DNA of 26,218 nt from a virus: the IMG/VR virus record IMGVR_UViG_3300048035_000121, positions 1-26,218 of that record; one strand, written 5' to 3'. Positions 6,519 to 13,405 of this stretch are shown here, in pieces. Made by a program: the position numbers and the translations under genes. Each line of letters begins with the position of its first letter. The first letter of the stretch is position 1. The notes under the pieces are model-generated. The model did not search any database, had not been told where the DNA came from, and worked only from the letters and a program-made list of their open reading frames with translations.

Positions 6519-6728
6519 TTAGGGGTTGTTAATCTGCTCTTGTTTTTTCTTTAGGAAGATTTCCGCTTTCTTGACTTGATGCTTGGTTAGACCCGTAGCC
6601 TTGAAACCAAGTTCTTGTGCTCGTTTGAGTGTAGCTTTCTCTTCTTTGCTGAACTTAGAGCCTTTCCTTTTTTTGGATGACCCCCAAGATTTGGGAGTCA
6701 CCCCCGTGTGTCCTATACCAATAGGCAC
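6519..6728 (-). CDS. small basic hypothetical protein, 69 aa
   Basis: Starts at GTG 6728, overlapping the TAG of the ERF gene (TAGTG), so coupled translation is likely. It is Lys-rich: KSWGSSKKRKGSKFSKEEKA, then ELGFKATGLTKHQVKKAEIF. It may bind nucleic acid. It lies between the annealing protein and the exonuclease, so an accessory recombination role is possible but unproven. Confidence 0.6.
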   Translation of the reverse strand: MPIGIGHTGVTPKSWGSSKKRKGSKFSKEEKATLKRAQELGFKATGLTKHQVKKAEIFLKKKQEQINNP

Positions 6729-7300
6729 TACTTAACAAACTTTGCTAATGCACCAATCTGTTTCTCACTTGCAGTTGCCCCGTACTTAGACTTGACCATC
6801 TCAAATGCTTGTGCTTTGTCACTTGCATTCTTGATGTACTCGATAGCCTTACCGAACCAATCGTTGTCCGATGACTGAGCCGTAGCGGGTTTGCTTGAGG
6901 CTGTCTGTCCGTGCGTGTTAGTCGCATCAGCATCCTTGGTATCATCGATAAGAAGAAGTCCGTTCATAGCGTACTTACGAGCGTAAGAAGATGAAGAACC
7001 GAACGACTGAGCGATGTCCATACCTTTGCGGTTAGGGTCAACACCCGCTTGAGCAGATGCAGAAACAGACTCAGTTCCATCCGTGATTGTAGCTGTAGCT
7101 GTAATCACAACCATACCACCCAACTCTTCAACAGAGTCCGTGATAGTCATTGTCAATCCGTTAGCTGATAGCAACGGCTTAACCGCCTCGAGGATGTCCT
7201 CAGCAGAGCGGTAGTTATACTTTCCGAAGTTGTTGCGCTGATTCTTTGGCGCTTTCAGTTGAGACTGCACTTGAATAAGTGCCGAGTTTAGTTTACTCAT
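6728..7300 (-). CDS. erf: ERF family single-strand annealing protein
   Basis: This is a 190-residue protein. Residues about 1-120 match ERF: YNYRSAEDILEAVKPLL (29-45) and MDIAQSFGSSSSYARKYAMN (93-112) followed by GLLLIDDTKDAD. A Ser/Thr/Ala linker leads to a C-terminal helical segment (GKAIEYIKNASDKAQAFEMV). ERF proteins form rings that anneal complementary single strands in phage recombination. The nearby exonuclease and SSB-like gene complete a recombination set. A good promoter candidate lies just upstream. Confidence 0.9.
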   Translation of the reverse strand: MSKLNSALIQVQSQLKAPKNQRNNFGKYNYRSAEDILEAVKPLLSANGLTMTITDSVEELGGMVVITATATITDGTESVSASAQAGVDPNRKGMDIAQSFGSSSSYARKYAMNGLLLIDDTKDADATNTHGQTASSKPATAQSSDNDWFGKAIEYIKNASDKAQAFEMVKSKYGATASEKQIGALAKFVK

Positions 7301-7321
7301 ATGAATTTGTTTTAGTTATTA

Positions 7322-7352
7322 CTAATATACCGAACATCGGCAGAATTTACAA
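7322..7352 (-). promoter_or_regulatory. candidate promoter for erf
   Basis: Minus strand: TTG (7352-7350), a 20-base spacer, then TATATTAG (7329-7322), one mismatch from TAnnTTTG. The spacer contains the palindrome CCGATGTTCGG, a possible operator. The element is 20 bases before the erf ATG. Confidence 0.5.
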
Positions 7353-7727
7353 GGACATACCCGATTGAAATATCAAGCTGTCAGCAATTTGCCGTGCCCT
7401 TTCTTCGGTGAATCCGATGCTGTCACTATTCTCTGCATCGTGCTGTAGAATCACACCACGACCCGCATACATAACTTGACCGAGTCTCTCACCATCTGCA
7501 TCTTGTACTTGGAACACACCAACACGATTGGATGCCCCGTTCACGAATCCTTCTTCATCCACGAAGAGGTCAAGCGTATCTGTCAACACGCTTAGTTCAA
7601 CATAGTCGCAATCGATAATCGAATACAACTCGTTTAGACTTGCACGACCATTCGGCAAGTGTTTGATTGATACACCCGCACTTGGGTCTACCACGATAGC
7701 ATAAAGCCCTTCCAATTGATTACTCAT
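7347..7727 (-). CDS. DUF3846-type protein
   Basis: 126 residues. It starts MSNQLEGLYAIVVDPSAGVS, then LNELYSIIDCDYVEL, then a strand run DTLDLFVDEEGFVNG..NRVG, and GRGVILQ. This is the DUF3846 plan: yaivvdP..., l...ig...ve.v.l, ...vdeeg......N, then ..G.vvi. The family is common in phages and plasmids near antirestriction genes; its function is not known. It overlaps the upstream gene by 8 bases. Confidence 0.65.
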   Translation of the reverse strand: MSNQLEGLYAIVVDPSAGVSIKHLPNGRASLNELYSIIDCDYVELSVLTDTLDLFVDEEGFVNGASNRVGVFQVQDADGERLGQVMYAGRGVILQHDAENSDSIGFTEERARQIADSLIFQSGMSL

Positions 7728-8031
7728 AATTCCATTCGTTATAATCCTCTATTCTAATCATACCCCAATACTCACTAACAGATTTGTAGTCGGTGAATAA
7801 GTAGTTCTCGATGCCGTTCTCGACATTGTCGTTCCATATCTCTATGGTCTGCTCATCCATCACGGATAAGACAGCTACATTGTCTTCTACTGCGTAGTAG
7901 TCTGTTCCCTCACCAATGACCTTGGTCGAGCCGTTGTCATCCTCGTAGAGAATCATTGTCTCGTAAGATGCACCGCTCTCATCAACCGATGTCATCCATT
8001 CTACGAGTCTTAGATTGTTTATTCTTGACAT
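7720..8031 (-). CDS. acidic hypothetical protein, 103 aa
   Basis: Strongly acidic, beta-rich, with aromatic residues (YETMILYEDDNGSTKV, NYLFTDYKSVSEYWGMIRIE). No domain recognised. Its ATG lies 17 bases downstream of a long palindromic hairpin. It ends inside the start of the DUF3846 gene. Confidence 0.6.
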   Translation of the reverse strand: MSRINNLRLVEWMTSVDESGASYETMILYEDDNGSTKVIGEGTDYYAVEDNVAVLSVMDEQTIEIWNDNVENGIENYLFTDYKSVSEYWGMIRIEDYNEWNYE

Positions 8032-8047
8032 AGTGTATAATCTATGA

Positions 8048-8084
8048 GTAGAGAGAGTAGTAGCATATATGCTACTCTCTCTAC
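8048..8084 (-). repeat. long palindromic hairpin in the leader of the 103-aa gene
   Basis: The arms GTAGAGAGAG and CTCTCTCTAC enclose the 14-base perfect palindrome TAGCATATATGCTA, with a 3-base TAG bulge on one side. Total stem potential is 17 bp. No T-run follows on either strand, so it is not a classical terminator. It could be a regulator site, an mRNA processing site or a translation block. CACTATA lies just upstream on the minus strand (8102-8096). Confidence 0.75.
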
Positions 8085-8118
8085 AATGTTATATGATATA
8101 GTGCGCACACGCACGAGG

Positions 8119-8553
8119 CTACTCATCATCCCCGCTGTTGCGGAAGTTGTCGAGTTCATCATTGAAGTCATCCTCACCCATACGCTCAATCATACGGCTA
8201 ACCATACCCATTGCGTATTTCTCGGTGACATCATCGCCCATATCCTCAAGCACCGCTCGAGTGTCATCAAGCAAGTCAGCCATCTCGTTGGCTTGGTCTA
8301 CAATCTTGCTGACCAATGCCTTCATAGTCAAGTGCATTACCACAGCTAACTCATTCTTGTCCTCAGTAAGCAACAGCGCATTACGGATGATATCCGAGTC
8401 TGTTGAGTCTGTCTCAGTAAGCAGAGTCATCAAGTCCTTGACATTGTTCTTTGCTTTCTCAGTGTTCACACCGAAGATATCGGTGATGTCTTTGCCTAAA
8501 TCGTTGGCTTCAAGTGAGCCAAGCCCACCATTCATAATGTCATCAAAGTTCAT
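8119..8553 (-). CDS. acidic helical hypothetical protein, 144 aa
   Basis: Very acidic and mostly helical: VKDLMTLLTETDSTDSDIIR in the first half, QANEMADLLDDTRAVLEDMG in the second, ending NFRNSGDDE. Charge and helix content suggest a coiled-coil or scaffold-like protein or a DNA mimic, but nothing identifies it. Overlaps the upstream gene by 11 bases. Confidence 0.65.
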   Translation of the reverse strand: MNFDDIMNGGLGSLEANDLGKDITDIFGVNTEKAKNNVKDLMTLLTETDSTDSDIIRNALLLTEDKNELAVVMHLTMKALVSKIVDQANEMADLLDDTRAVLEDMGDDVTEKYAMGMVSRMIERMGEDDFNDELDNFRNSGDDE

Positions 8554-8974
8554 AAGCTAATCCGAAGTTTTTAAGTTGTTGTAAAGTTTTTTGTAAGTCA
8601 TCCTCAGTTGAGTTGTCCTTGTCTGTGTAGGTTAGTTCTCGGTGACCCCATTGGTGACCGAAGTCTCTAACGGCATTGTAAGGGGCAAAGAAGTATTTGG
8701 TCTCATCCTTATCCCAAATCAGCGCCCAACCCTCACTACAGATTAGTGAGTCATCAAAGAAGTCAATCTCATCGATGAAGATGCATTGCCCGTTGTTCGC
8801 ATTGTAGTATTCAGCGAAGTGTTCGCCATACGCTCGGTACACGGGATTGAATCCCTTGCTGATGAACCACGAGTCTAACTTGTTTCGTGTCACGACATCG
8901 TGCCTTGCGTGTCCGTTTCTTCTTAGTTTTTGACCTTCCCAATACTCGAGGGTGGTCTGCTTGGTTTCAATCAT
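8543..8974 (-). CDS. hypothetical protein, 143 aa
   Basis: Starts MIETKQTTLEYWEGQKLRRN. Rich in Trp, Tyr and His (YGEHFAEYYNANNGQCIFID and DFGHQWGHREL). The His/Asp spread might suggest metal binding, but no family is recognised. It follows a 150-base non-coding gap that carries a T-arm-like hairpin and a CACTATAACG motif, so it is probably first in its transcript segment. Confidence 0.65.
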   Translation of the reverse strand: MIETKQTTLEYWEGQKLRRNGHARHDVVTRNKLDSWFISKGFNPVYRAYGEHFAEYYNANNGQCIFIDEIDFFDDSLICSEGWALIWDKDETKYFFAPYNAVRDFGHQWGHRELTYTDKDNSTEDDLQKTLQQLKNFGLAYEL

Positions 8975-9064
8975 AGTCGTTGAATTTAAGATTGGTGAAT
9001 AAATGTTGTTACCCTCTATCTCGCATTATTATAACCACTTGAGGCGAGGTCGCTGAGGGCGAAT

Positions 9065-9076
9065 CGTTATAGTGAA
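9065..9076 (-). promoter_or_regulatory. CACTATAACG motif, copy B
   Basis: TTCACTATAACG on the minus strand, centred in the inverted repeat AATCGTT/AACGATT (9062-9081). It is about 95 bases upstream of ATG 8974. It matches copies at 2064-2075 and 11711-11722. It is either a phage promoter element or an RNA hairpin with a conserved loop. Confidence 0.4.
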
Positions 9077-9087
9077 CGATTGCTGAG

Positions 9088-9130
9088 TAGCGTGGGGCGG
9101 ACTCGAACCGCCCCCGTACCATACACGCTA
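9088..9130 (-). ncRNA. T-arm-like mini tRNA mimic
   Basis: Read on the minus strand, a closing stem TAGCGTG/CACGCTA encloses a 7-bp hairpin GGGGCGG-TTCGAGT-CCGCCCC. The two stems share one base at their junction. The loop TTCGAGT is the invariant tRNA T-loop with the correct closing pair, followed directly by an acceptor-like strand. At 43 bases it has no D or anticodon arm, so it is not a normal tRNA. The TAG stop of the upstream gene lies in the closing stem. Transcription is inferred from the operon. Confidence 0.55.
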
Positions 9131-9355
9131 TACCATATGGTCATCCCATAGGATTTCGGTTTCTTCTTCGCAGAAGTCGAGGTTGAATTGCCCCGACTCT
9201 TGGTATACCTTTTCGACATCCTCATCAGTAAGGAAGTCTTTAGGTTCTGCAAGGTCATTGCAGTAGTCTTCGAATTGTTGGTCGGTCACCTCGACCTCAC
9301 ACCAACATTCTGAGATTTGCGTGACTTTCATAGCCACTCGGATTACCTTACTCAT
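9128..9355 (-). CDS. acidic hypothetical protein, 75 aa
   Basis: Starts MSKVIRVAMKVTQISECWCE; acidic C-terminal half (VEVTDQQFEDYCNDL, EEETEILWDDHMV). Beta strands followed by a helix; no family recognised. Its stop codon is part of the T-arm-like element. Overlaps the upstream gene by 8 bases. Confidence 0.6.
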   Translation of the reverse strand: MSKVIRVAMKVTQISECWCEVEVTDQQFEDYCNDLAEPKDFLTDEDVEKVYQESGQFNLDFCEEETEILWDDHMV

Positions 9356-9527
9356 AGGTCTTTTTTAGTTTATCGTAGTTAGTCATAATGAACGCCCATT
9401 GTTGGCGTGTCATCTCAAGGTCATTCATCTCGTTAGCCAATGCTAACGCTCTTGGGTCAAACATATTGTAGTAACCCGCATCTTGTACGCCTCGGTAGGC
9501 GAACCACATTTCCTTTGTTACAGCCAT
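9348..9527 (-). CDS. small hypothetical protein, 59 aa
   Basis: Start taken at ATG 9527 (MAVTKEMWFAYRGVQDAGYY), two bases after the preceding stop; a start 27 bases further upstream would overlap that gene. The order (k..w.a...G.yNMfD.......A..m...e....w..i..nYdkL) recalls DUF5049-like small phage proteins, weakly. Function unknown. Confidence 0.6.
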   Translation of the reverse strand: MAVTKEMWFAYRGVQDAGYYNMFDPRALALANEMNDLEMTRQQWAFIMTNYDKLKKTYE

Positions 9528-9529
9528 AA

Positions 9530-9727
9530 TTATTTTCTTTGATTGTCTACCCACTCGTAGAAGTCATTACTATCAGCACCCTCTTCAAGTTGCTGTGCAT
9601 CAATCGATGCTGTGCCGTTCTCAAAGAGTTGCTCTTTTACCATCTCACCCAAGGCGATTAGCGTAGCCTCTTGCTCTTGGTCGCTACCGCTGAAGTAGTA
9701 GCTTAGGAATAATTCTCTGTTGCTCAT
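9530..9727 (-). CDS. acidic hypothetical protein, 65 aa
   Basis: MSNRELFLSYYFSGSDQEQE, then a helix EMVKEQLFENG and an acidic tail. No recognised family. Overlaps the upstream gene by 4 bases. Confidence 0.6.
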   Translation of the reverse strand: MSNRELFLSYYFSGSDQEQEATLIALGEMVKEQLFENGTASIDAQQLEEGADSNDFYEWVDNQRK

Positions 9728-9951
9728 ATTGTTTCATTTAAGTAAACCAAATGCTGAATGTCAGCATCATATAAGTCTACATTGTTTTCGGGATTCTCGA
9801 AGAAGATGGTCTTGGTATCGACAGCTGTTATCGTTTCCTCAACGCCATCAACAAAGACAAACAAGTCTGCTTTCTGCTCATCGCAGTCTAAACGACCGCC
9901 ATAGCTGTTGTTGATTTTCTCAACAATCTCTTTTACAATTCCGTATTCCAT
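9724..9951 (-). CDS. hypothetical protein, 75 aa
   Basis: MEYGIVKEIVEKINNSYGGR, then a beta-rich acidic part (KADLFVFVDGVEETITAVDT). No family recognised. The upstream gene's stop shares its last base with this ATG (TAATG). Confidence 0.6.
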   Translation of the reverse strand: MEYGIVKEIVEKINNSYGGRLDCDEQKADLFVFVDGVEETITAVDTKTIFFENPENNVDLYDADIQHLVYLNETI

Positions 9952-10154
9952 TACGCTACGATTTGAAGTTGTGCATACTCAGTTGCATAGCGTACCGCTT
10001 GGTCGACCGCATCATCCGATGATACAGCCTTGTACTTGAGCGTTTCCATAATCACGCCATCCCAACGGATGACAGACTTAGCAACCTCAGTTGCAGAATC
10101 GTAGAATGATTGAATGTTTAGTGACCCGAAGTCGAAGTTAGTTGCATTTTTCAT
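9951..10154 (-). CDS. small hypothetical protein, 67 aa
   Basis: Start chosen at ATG 10154 (MKNATNFDFGSLNIQSFYDS) because it follows an A/T-rich leader and lies just after the upstream stop; a longer reading would run back through that gene. The C-terminal half is helical (AVDQAVRYATEYAQLQIVA). Function unknown. Confidence 0.6.
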   Translation of the reverse strand: MKNATNFDFGSLNIQSFYDSATEVAKSVIRWDGVIMETLKYKAVSSDDAVDQAVRYATEYAQLQIVA

Positions 10155-10161
10155 AAAGCAA

Positions 10162-10467
10162 TTATTTGAATTTAGTGATTTGATTTTTAGAATAAAGTTT
10201 AGATACCTCAGCACGACTGCTCGGTCGAACAGCACCGCTCTCATCTTTTAGGAAGAACTCATCGCCATAGCGAATGCATTCATAAGTCTGTGGTAAGTCG
10301 TAAGACTTGTAGTTGCGTTTGTATATGCCCTCACCAATCAGCACAACAAGTGTGATTAGTCCGAAGACCACCGATACTGAAATCATACCGAAGTCTGCGT
10401 AAGCAAATCCGCACGAGAACCAAGCCCCGCTTGTTAGCATAAGTGTGCCCACGATTACATCTCTCAT
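10162..10467 (-). CDS. two-span membrane protein, 101 aa
   Basis: Two hydrophobic segments (about residues 4-25 and 28-46, the second MISVSVVFGLITLVVLIGEG) followed by a basic, soluble tail (YKRNYKSYDLPQTYECIRYG). Probably inner membrane with a cytoplasmic C-terminus. No family recognised. ATG overlaps the upstream stop (TAATG). Confidence 0.6.
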   Translation of the reverse strand: MRDVIVGTLMLTSGAWFSCGFAYADFGMISVSVVFGLITLVVLIGEGIYKRNYKSYDLPQTYECIRYGDEFFLKDESGAVRPSSRAEVSKLYSKNQITKFK

Positions 10468-10718
10468 TAGTCAATTAGTTCAAGTTGCTCTGCCTTGCAG
10501 AATTTACGATTAGGGAAAGGGTTGTATTTAACAGCCTCATCGATTGTCGTACCGCTGTACGGACTCTCGAGTAGTTCCATCTCATACTCTTCACGCTCGA
10601 AGTCGACCTCGTAGAAGAGGTTGTAAGTCTTGTCACGAATGCGACCAATCAATCCCGTTTCCTTGTGGGCTACCAATCTTCCTCGGTAGCCCTCTTCCAA
10701 TAATTTGAAGTTTAGCAT
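10467..10718 (-). CDS. hypothetical protein, 83 aa
   Basis: MLNFKLLEEGYRGRLVAHKE, then GLIGRIRDKTYNLFYEVDFE; an SH3-like small beta barrel is possible, and the end is acidic (CKAEQLELID). Overlaps the DUF7192-like gene by 7 bases. Function unknown. Confidence 0.6.
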   Translation of the reverse strand: MLNFKLLEEGYRGRLVAHKETGLIGRIRDKTYNLFYEVDFEREEYEMELLESPYSGTTIDEAVKYNPFPNRKFCKAEQLELID

Positions 10719-11635
10719 AAGCCAAATAGTTTTACAATGTTTTCATTAGACTCGACAGCATTCTCGATAGTCTTGGTAGCTGTCTTCAACCAATTAGCCG
10801 TATCCCCATCATTACGGAACTGAATCTCATCGGGTGCGGGAAAGTCAACAACCATTTCATCGTTGGCTACCCCGACCCACTCGCAGAAGTCCTCATCCTT
10901 GATGATGTACTTGCTACGCTGAGTCCCCGTACGGCTACCGCCATACCAAGAACTTAGACTCGGGTGGATTAGCTTACCCGCATTCTCGAACCAAGTGAAC
11001 CCGATTCTACGAAAGAACGATGGGTGAGCCGTACTCGCCACTCGTGGTACATCGACCACATCCTCGTACTCTTTGATGGTAACGACTTGACAGCCGTTGC
11101 CCCCGAACACACCCTCGTTGCTGATGTATAGACTAATCTTCACATCGACTTGCTCAGCGAGTTGGTCAACCAAGGCGCAGATTGATGCCCCGTGGCGAGT
11201 GAACTGCGTTGCCTTTACACCCGCTACAGCGTTCGTGCTGTACACGATGTGTACCCGAGGCTTAGCGTGTTCATCAGCATCCTTGTAGAAGTGGTAAGGA
11301 TTACCCGAGCAGTAAGCCCCCACATTTAGGGTCTCACCTACAACCGCCTTGCGTGGTTGCTCGGTCTCGTGATTGAGTAGCGCACCGATGTCAGCCTTAG
11401 CTTTGAGCATCTTCTTTACGCCCATCCCGTTGTAACACGCATCGTACATCTCTTGGTACGACCCGATGTTACCGAAGAACGAACCCGTATCTCTTTCATC
11501 CGATTCTTTGTGGATGACCCCCTCAGCGTTAGACCCCTCAACGAACTCGCTGTAGGTAGTCTGCGTTAGGACTAACTTGCGCTCTCGTGCGTGGCGGAAG
11601 TCAGTCTTGTAATTGTCAATGATTTCAAATCTCAT
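10712..11635 (-). CDS. DUF7192/CobT-like partner of the AAA+ ATPase
   Basis: This is a 307-residue protein. Its central block (LNVGAYCSGNPYHF about 103-116, RVHIVYSTNAVAG about 127-139, TRHGASICALVDQLAEQVDV about 146-165) matches phage DUF7192-type proteins, which look like diverged VWA/CobT subunits: a strand with a metal site, then RG..i.alid.L. The DxSxS metal motif of true VWA domains is replaced by YSTNAV, so the metal site seems lost. It sits directly downstream of a CobS/MoxR-like ATPase, the usual pairing. A role in ATP-driven remodelling is inferred from that pairing only. Confidence 0.6.
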   Translation of the reverse strand: MRFEIIDNYKTDFRHARERKLVLTQTTYSEFVEGSNAEGVIHKESDERDTGSFFGNIGSYQEMYDACYNGMGVKKMLKAKADIGALLNHETEQPRKAVVGETLNVGAYCSGNPYHFYKDADEHAKPRVHIVYSTNAVAGVKATQFTRHGASICALVDQLAEQVDVKISLYISNEGVFGGNGCQVVTIKEYEDVVDVPRVASTAHPSFFRRIGFTWFENAGKLIHPSLSSWYGGSRTGTQRSKYIIKDEDFCEWVGVANDEMVVDFPAPDEIQFRNDGDTANWLKTATKTIENAVESNENIVKLFGLC

Positions 11636-11650
11636 AGCAGATTGTGTTGT

Positions 11651-11753
11651 GCCCGTGGTGGGCGATTAGTAGTAGGATGCGGGGGACTCGAACCCCCACT
11701 CTACCCAAAGCGTTATAGTGAAAGACCACTAACTAAGCGCTTTTGTACATCCT
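11651..11753 (-). ncRNA. T-arm-like structured leader of the DUF7192-like gene
   Basis: Read on the minus strand: AGGATGT (11753-11747), then the end of the ATPase gene including CACTATAACG, then the T-arm hairpin GGGGG-TTCGAGT-CCCCC (11697-11681), then GCATCCT (11680-11674) pairing with AGGATGT. After it comes a GCCC-ACCAC-GGGC hairpin (11663-11651) and, 16 bases later, the ATG. Acceptor and T-arm spacing are tRNA-like, but no acceptable D or anticodon arm can be drawn. The ATPase stop (11713-11715) lies inside the element. Confidence 0.5.
11711..11722 (-). promoter_or_regulatory. CACTATAACG motif, copy C
   Basis: TTCACTATAACG on the minus strand at the end of the ATPase gene, about 80 bases upstream of ATG 11635. 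The same 12 bases occur at 2064-2075 and 9065-9076, each time in the region before a minus-strand gene. Confidence 0.4.
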
Positions 11754-13077
11754 TAGGCAGTCCGTTCAAACAAGTGAACTGAACAGCCTTTTTCAATGTC
11801 CAACCGAGGCTGTCAACCATTTGGTTAGCATCGATACATTGGCGTGGCGTGATGAGGATTTGGTCGTAGCCGTTAGACTTAGCGTTCTCACGGATAGTCT
11901 GCACAGCACGAGTCACCTCATTGTCACCGCAGATAGCAGTCTCTAACTTGCTATCGATGTTCCACTCAATACGAGTGAAGCGAGTGAGGGTCGAACCATC
12001 TTGAGCCTTAGCCGAAGCGTAGGTCTTAGATGCCCCCGTTCCGAATGTGTTTTGACAAGCAATCACTCGGAAGTCCTTGTGGCGAGTCACCATACCATCG
12101 GGGAAGCCGTAGCAGTCACCCGCTAAGATTCCGTTAAGGGCGATGGTAGTCTCGGTGTTCGAGCGGTCGAACTCATCGAGGATGAGTACCTTACCATTCT
12201 CGTAAGCATCACGCAACTTGGTGCTGATGTAGTCACCCGTTGTAGGGCTGATAGCACCAACCAAGTCGAACGACTGCATCTTGCCGTGACAAGACTCAAC
12301 AGCGTAGTCTAAGTCTAACGCTTGAGCCATTTGGATAGCCCCGAAAGACTTACCGCTTCCCGCCTCACCGATGAGTGCGATGTTCTTGCCCATACCGACA
12401 AGAGCAACAGCATCAGCGAAGTTCTTGTGAGCCATCTCGACTCTCTTCGTAGCTGTAGCGCTCACTACCTCAACCTTGGTAGGCTTGATAGCCTTGAGTT
12501 TGCGCTCAACGATAGCCTCTACTTGAGACTCATCAACTGATGCCCCGCTTTGAGACATCATCGCTAACGCAGTCGTTAGCATTTGCATAGGGTCTTGTCC
12601 TTGCATAGTTTGTGTGGTTTGTGCAGACTCAGTCTGCGTTACTGATTCTTCGATGTGCAGTTCAGCCAACTCGCCTAATGACATATACTCGACCATTTGG
12701 TCACGGATATCCTTTAGCTGACCTATCGAGTAGTTCCACATATCGAGGTCAATGTGGTGGTCATCGGGTCTGCTGAACTCAGCGGTACTGAAGTGCTTAG
12801 TTTCCCCGTGCATATGCACCGCCATCGTGTTGTCTGCCTTGCGGTAAGCAAAGATGAACTTGATGAACTCATCGCTACCAATAGTCTCACGAGTCTGCCC
12901 CGCACCAAGTTTATTGGTGGCTTGTTTGGTGCTCATCTTACCCGTTGGGGCTGTATTCAACCCCGCCTTGCGGTAAAGGTCTTGGCTCTTCTCAGCCATA
13001 AACAATACCTCGGTCTTGTCGAACCCGAGGCTCATTTGGGCAACTGCCCATACATCTGCTACAAATCGCATACGCAT
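11713..13077 (-). CDS. CobS/MoxR-type AAA+ ATPase
   Basis: This is a 454-residue protein. The N-terminal 200 residues are a phage-specific part with a Gln/Met-rich linker. The AAA+ domain begins near 215: Walker A GEAGSGKS (237-244), then QSFDLVGAISPTTG (loop typical of MoxR/CobS), Walker B VLILDEFDR (297-305), sensor 1 FRVIACQNTFG, and arginine-rich LTRFTRIEW. It probably acts as a hexameric ATPase that remodels a partner, with the DUF7192-like protein encoded next. Both ends lie in structured leaders: its ATG follows the leader at 13088-13166, and its stop is inside the T-arm-like element. Confidence 0.8.
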   Translation of the reverse strand: MRMRFVADVWAVAQMSLGFDKTEVLFMAEKSQDLYRKAGLNTAPTGKMSTKQATNKLGAGQTRETIGSDEFIKFIFAYRKADNTMAVHMHGETKHFSTAEFSRPDDHHIDLDMWNYSIGQLKDIRDQMVEYMSLGELAELHIEESVTQTESAQTTQTMQGQDPMQMLTTALAMMSQSGASVDESQVEAIVERKLKAIKPTKVEVVSATATKRVEMAHKNFADAVALVGMGKNIALIGEAGSGKSFGAIQMAQALDLDYAVESCHGKMQSFDLVGAISPTTGDYISTKLRDAYENGKVLILDEFDRSNTETTIALNGILAGDCYGFPDGMVTRHKDFRVIACQNTFGTGASKTYASAKAQDGSTLTRFTRIEWNIDSKLETAICGDNEVTRAVQTIRENAKSNGYDQILITPRQCIDANQMVDSLGWTLKKAVQFTCLNGLPKDVQKRLVSGLSL

Positions 13078-13087
13078 TCAATTTTGT

Positions 13088-13166
13088 GACCCGTGGTGGG
13101 TCGGTTCATAATTAGGGGGTAGTGCGGTCTCTTGCACCCGCCCCGACCTAAAGCCGTGGACTACCC
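13088..13166 (-). ncRNA. structured leader E1 (GGGTAGT-closed junction)
   Basis: Minus strand: GGGTAGT/ACTACCC (13166-13160 with 13123-13117) encloses two weak arms (CGGC/GTCG and GCGG/CCGC). CCTAA follows, then the hairpin GACCC-ACCAC-GGGTC (13102-13088), 10 bases before ATG 13077. The closing stem is identical to those of the leaders at 14.2 and 14.7 kb. The TAG stop of the upstream gene is part of the stem. The inner arms are less certain than in the sister elements. Confidence 0.55.
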
Positions 13167-13382
13167 TTGGATGGCGATTTGGTAAATCTTCATCCCTTGA
13201 CCGCCATACAAATCAGTACGGCGCTCATCATCGTAAGCCTTAGCCATCTCTACAGCCTTGTCGTACGATACAGCGAAGCCGATATCACTCGGGTGATACG
13301 GGTCTTCAAGCGATACCACTTGGTACGCCAATGTGAACTTACCGCTTGGTACAGCCCACAATTTCACAAATTCTATTTCCAT
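13161..13382 (-). CDS. hypothetical protein, 73 aa
   Basis: MEIEFVKLWAVPSGKFTLAY, then VSYDKAVEMAKAYDDERRTD. Beta strands then a helix; no family recognised. Its stop codon falls in the closing stem of leader E1. Confidence 0.65.
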   Translation of the reverse strand: MEIEFVKLWAVPSGKFTLAYQVVSLEDPYHPSDIGFAVSYDKAVEMAKAYDDERRTDLYGGQGMKIYQIAIQG

Positions 13383-13405
13383 AGTCTTCGTTTTTGGTTC
13401 AACAA

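Noticed and set aside
2064-11722. T7-type promoters
   Set aside because: The motif shares CACTATA with T7 promoters, but the rest of the consensus is missing and no single-subunit RNA polymerase is in the window; a sigma factor is.
11674-11753. A complete tRNA gene
   Set aside because: Acceptor and T-arm pair well, but no D arm or 5-bp anticodon stem with a 7-base loop can be formed, and part of the span encodes the ATPase C-terminus. Kept only as a tRNA-like element.
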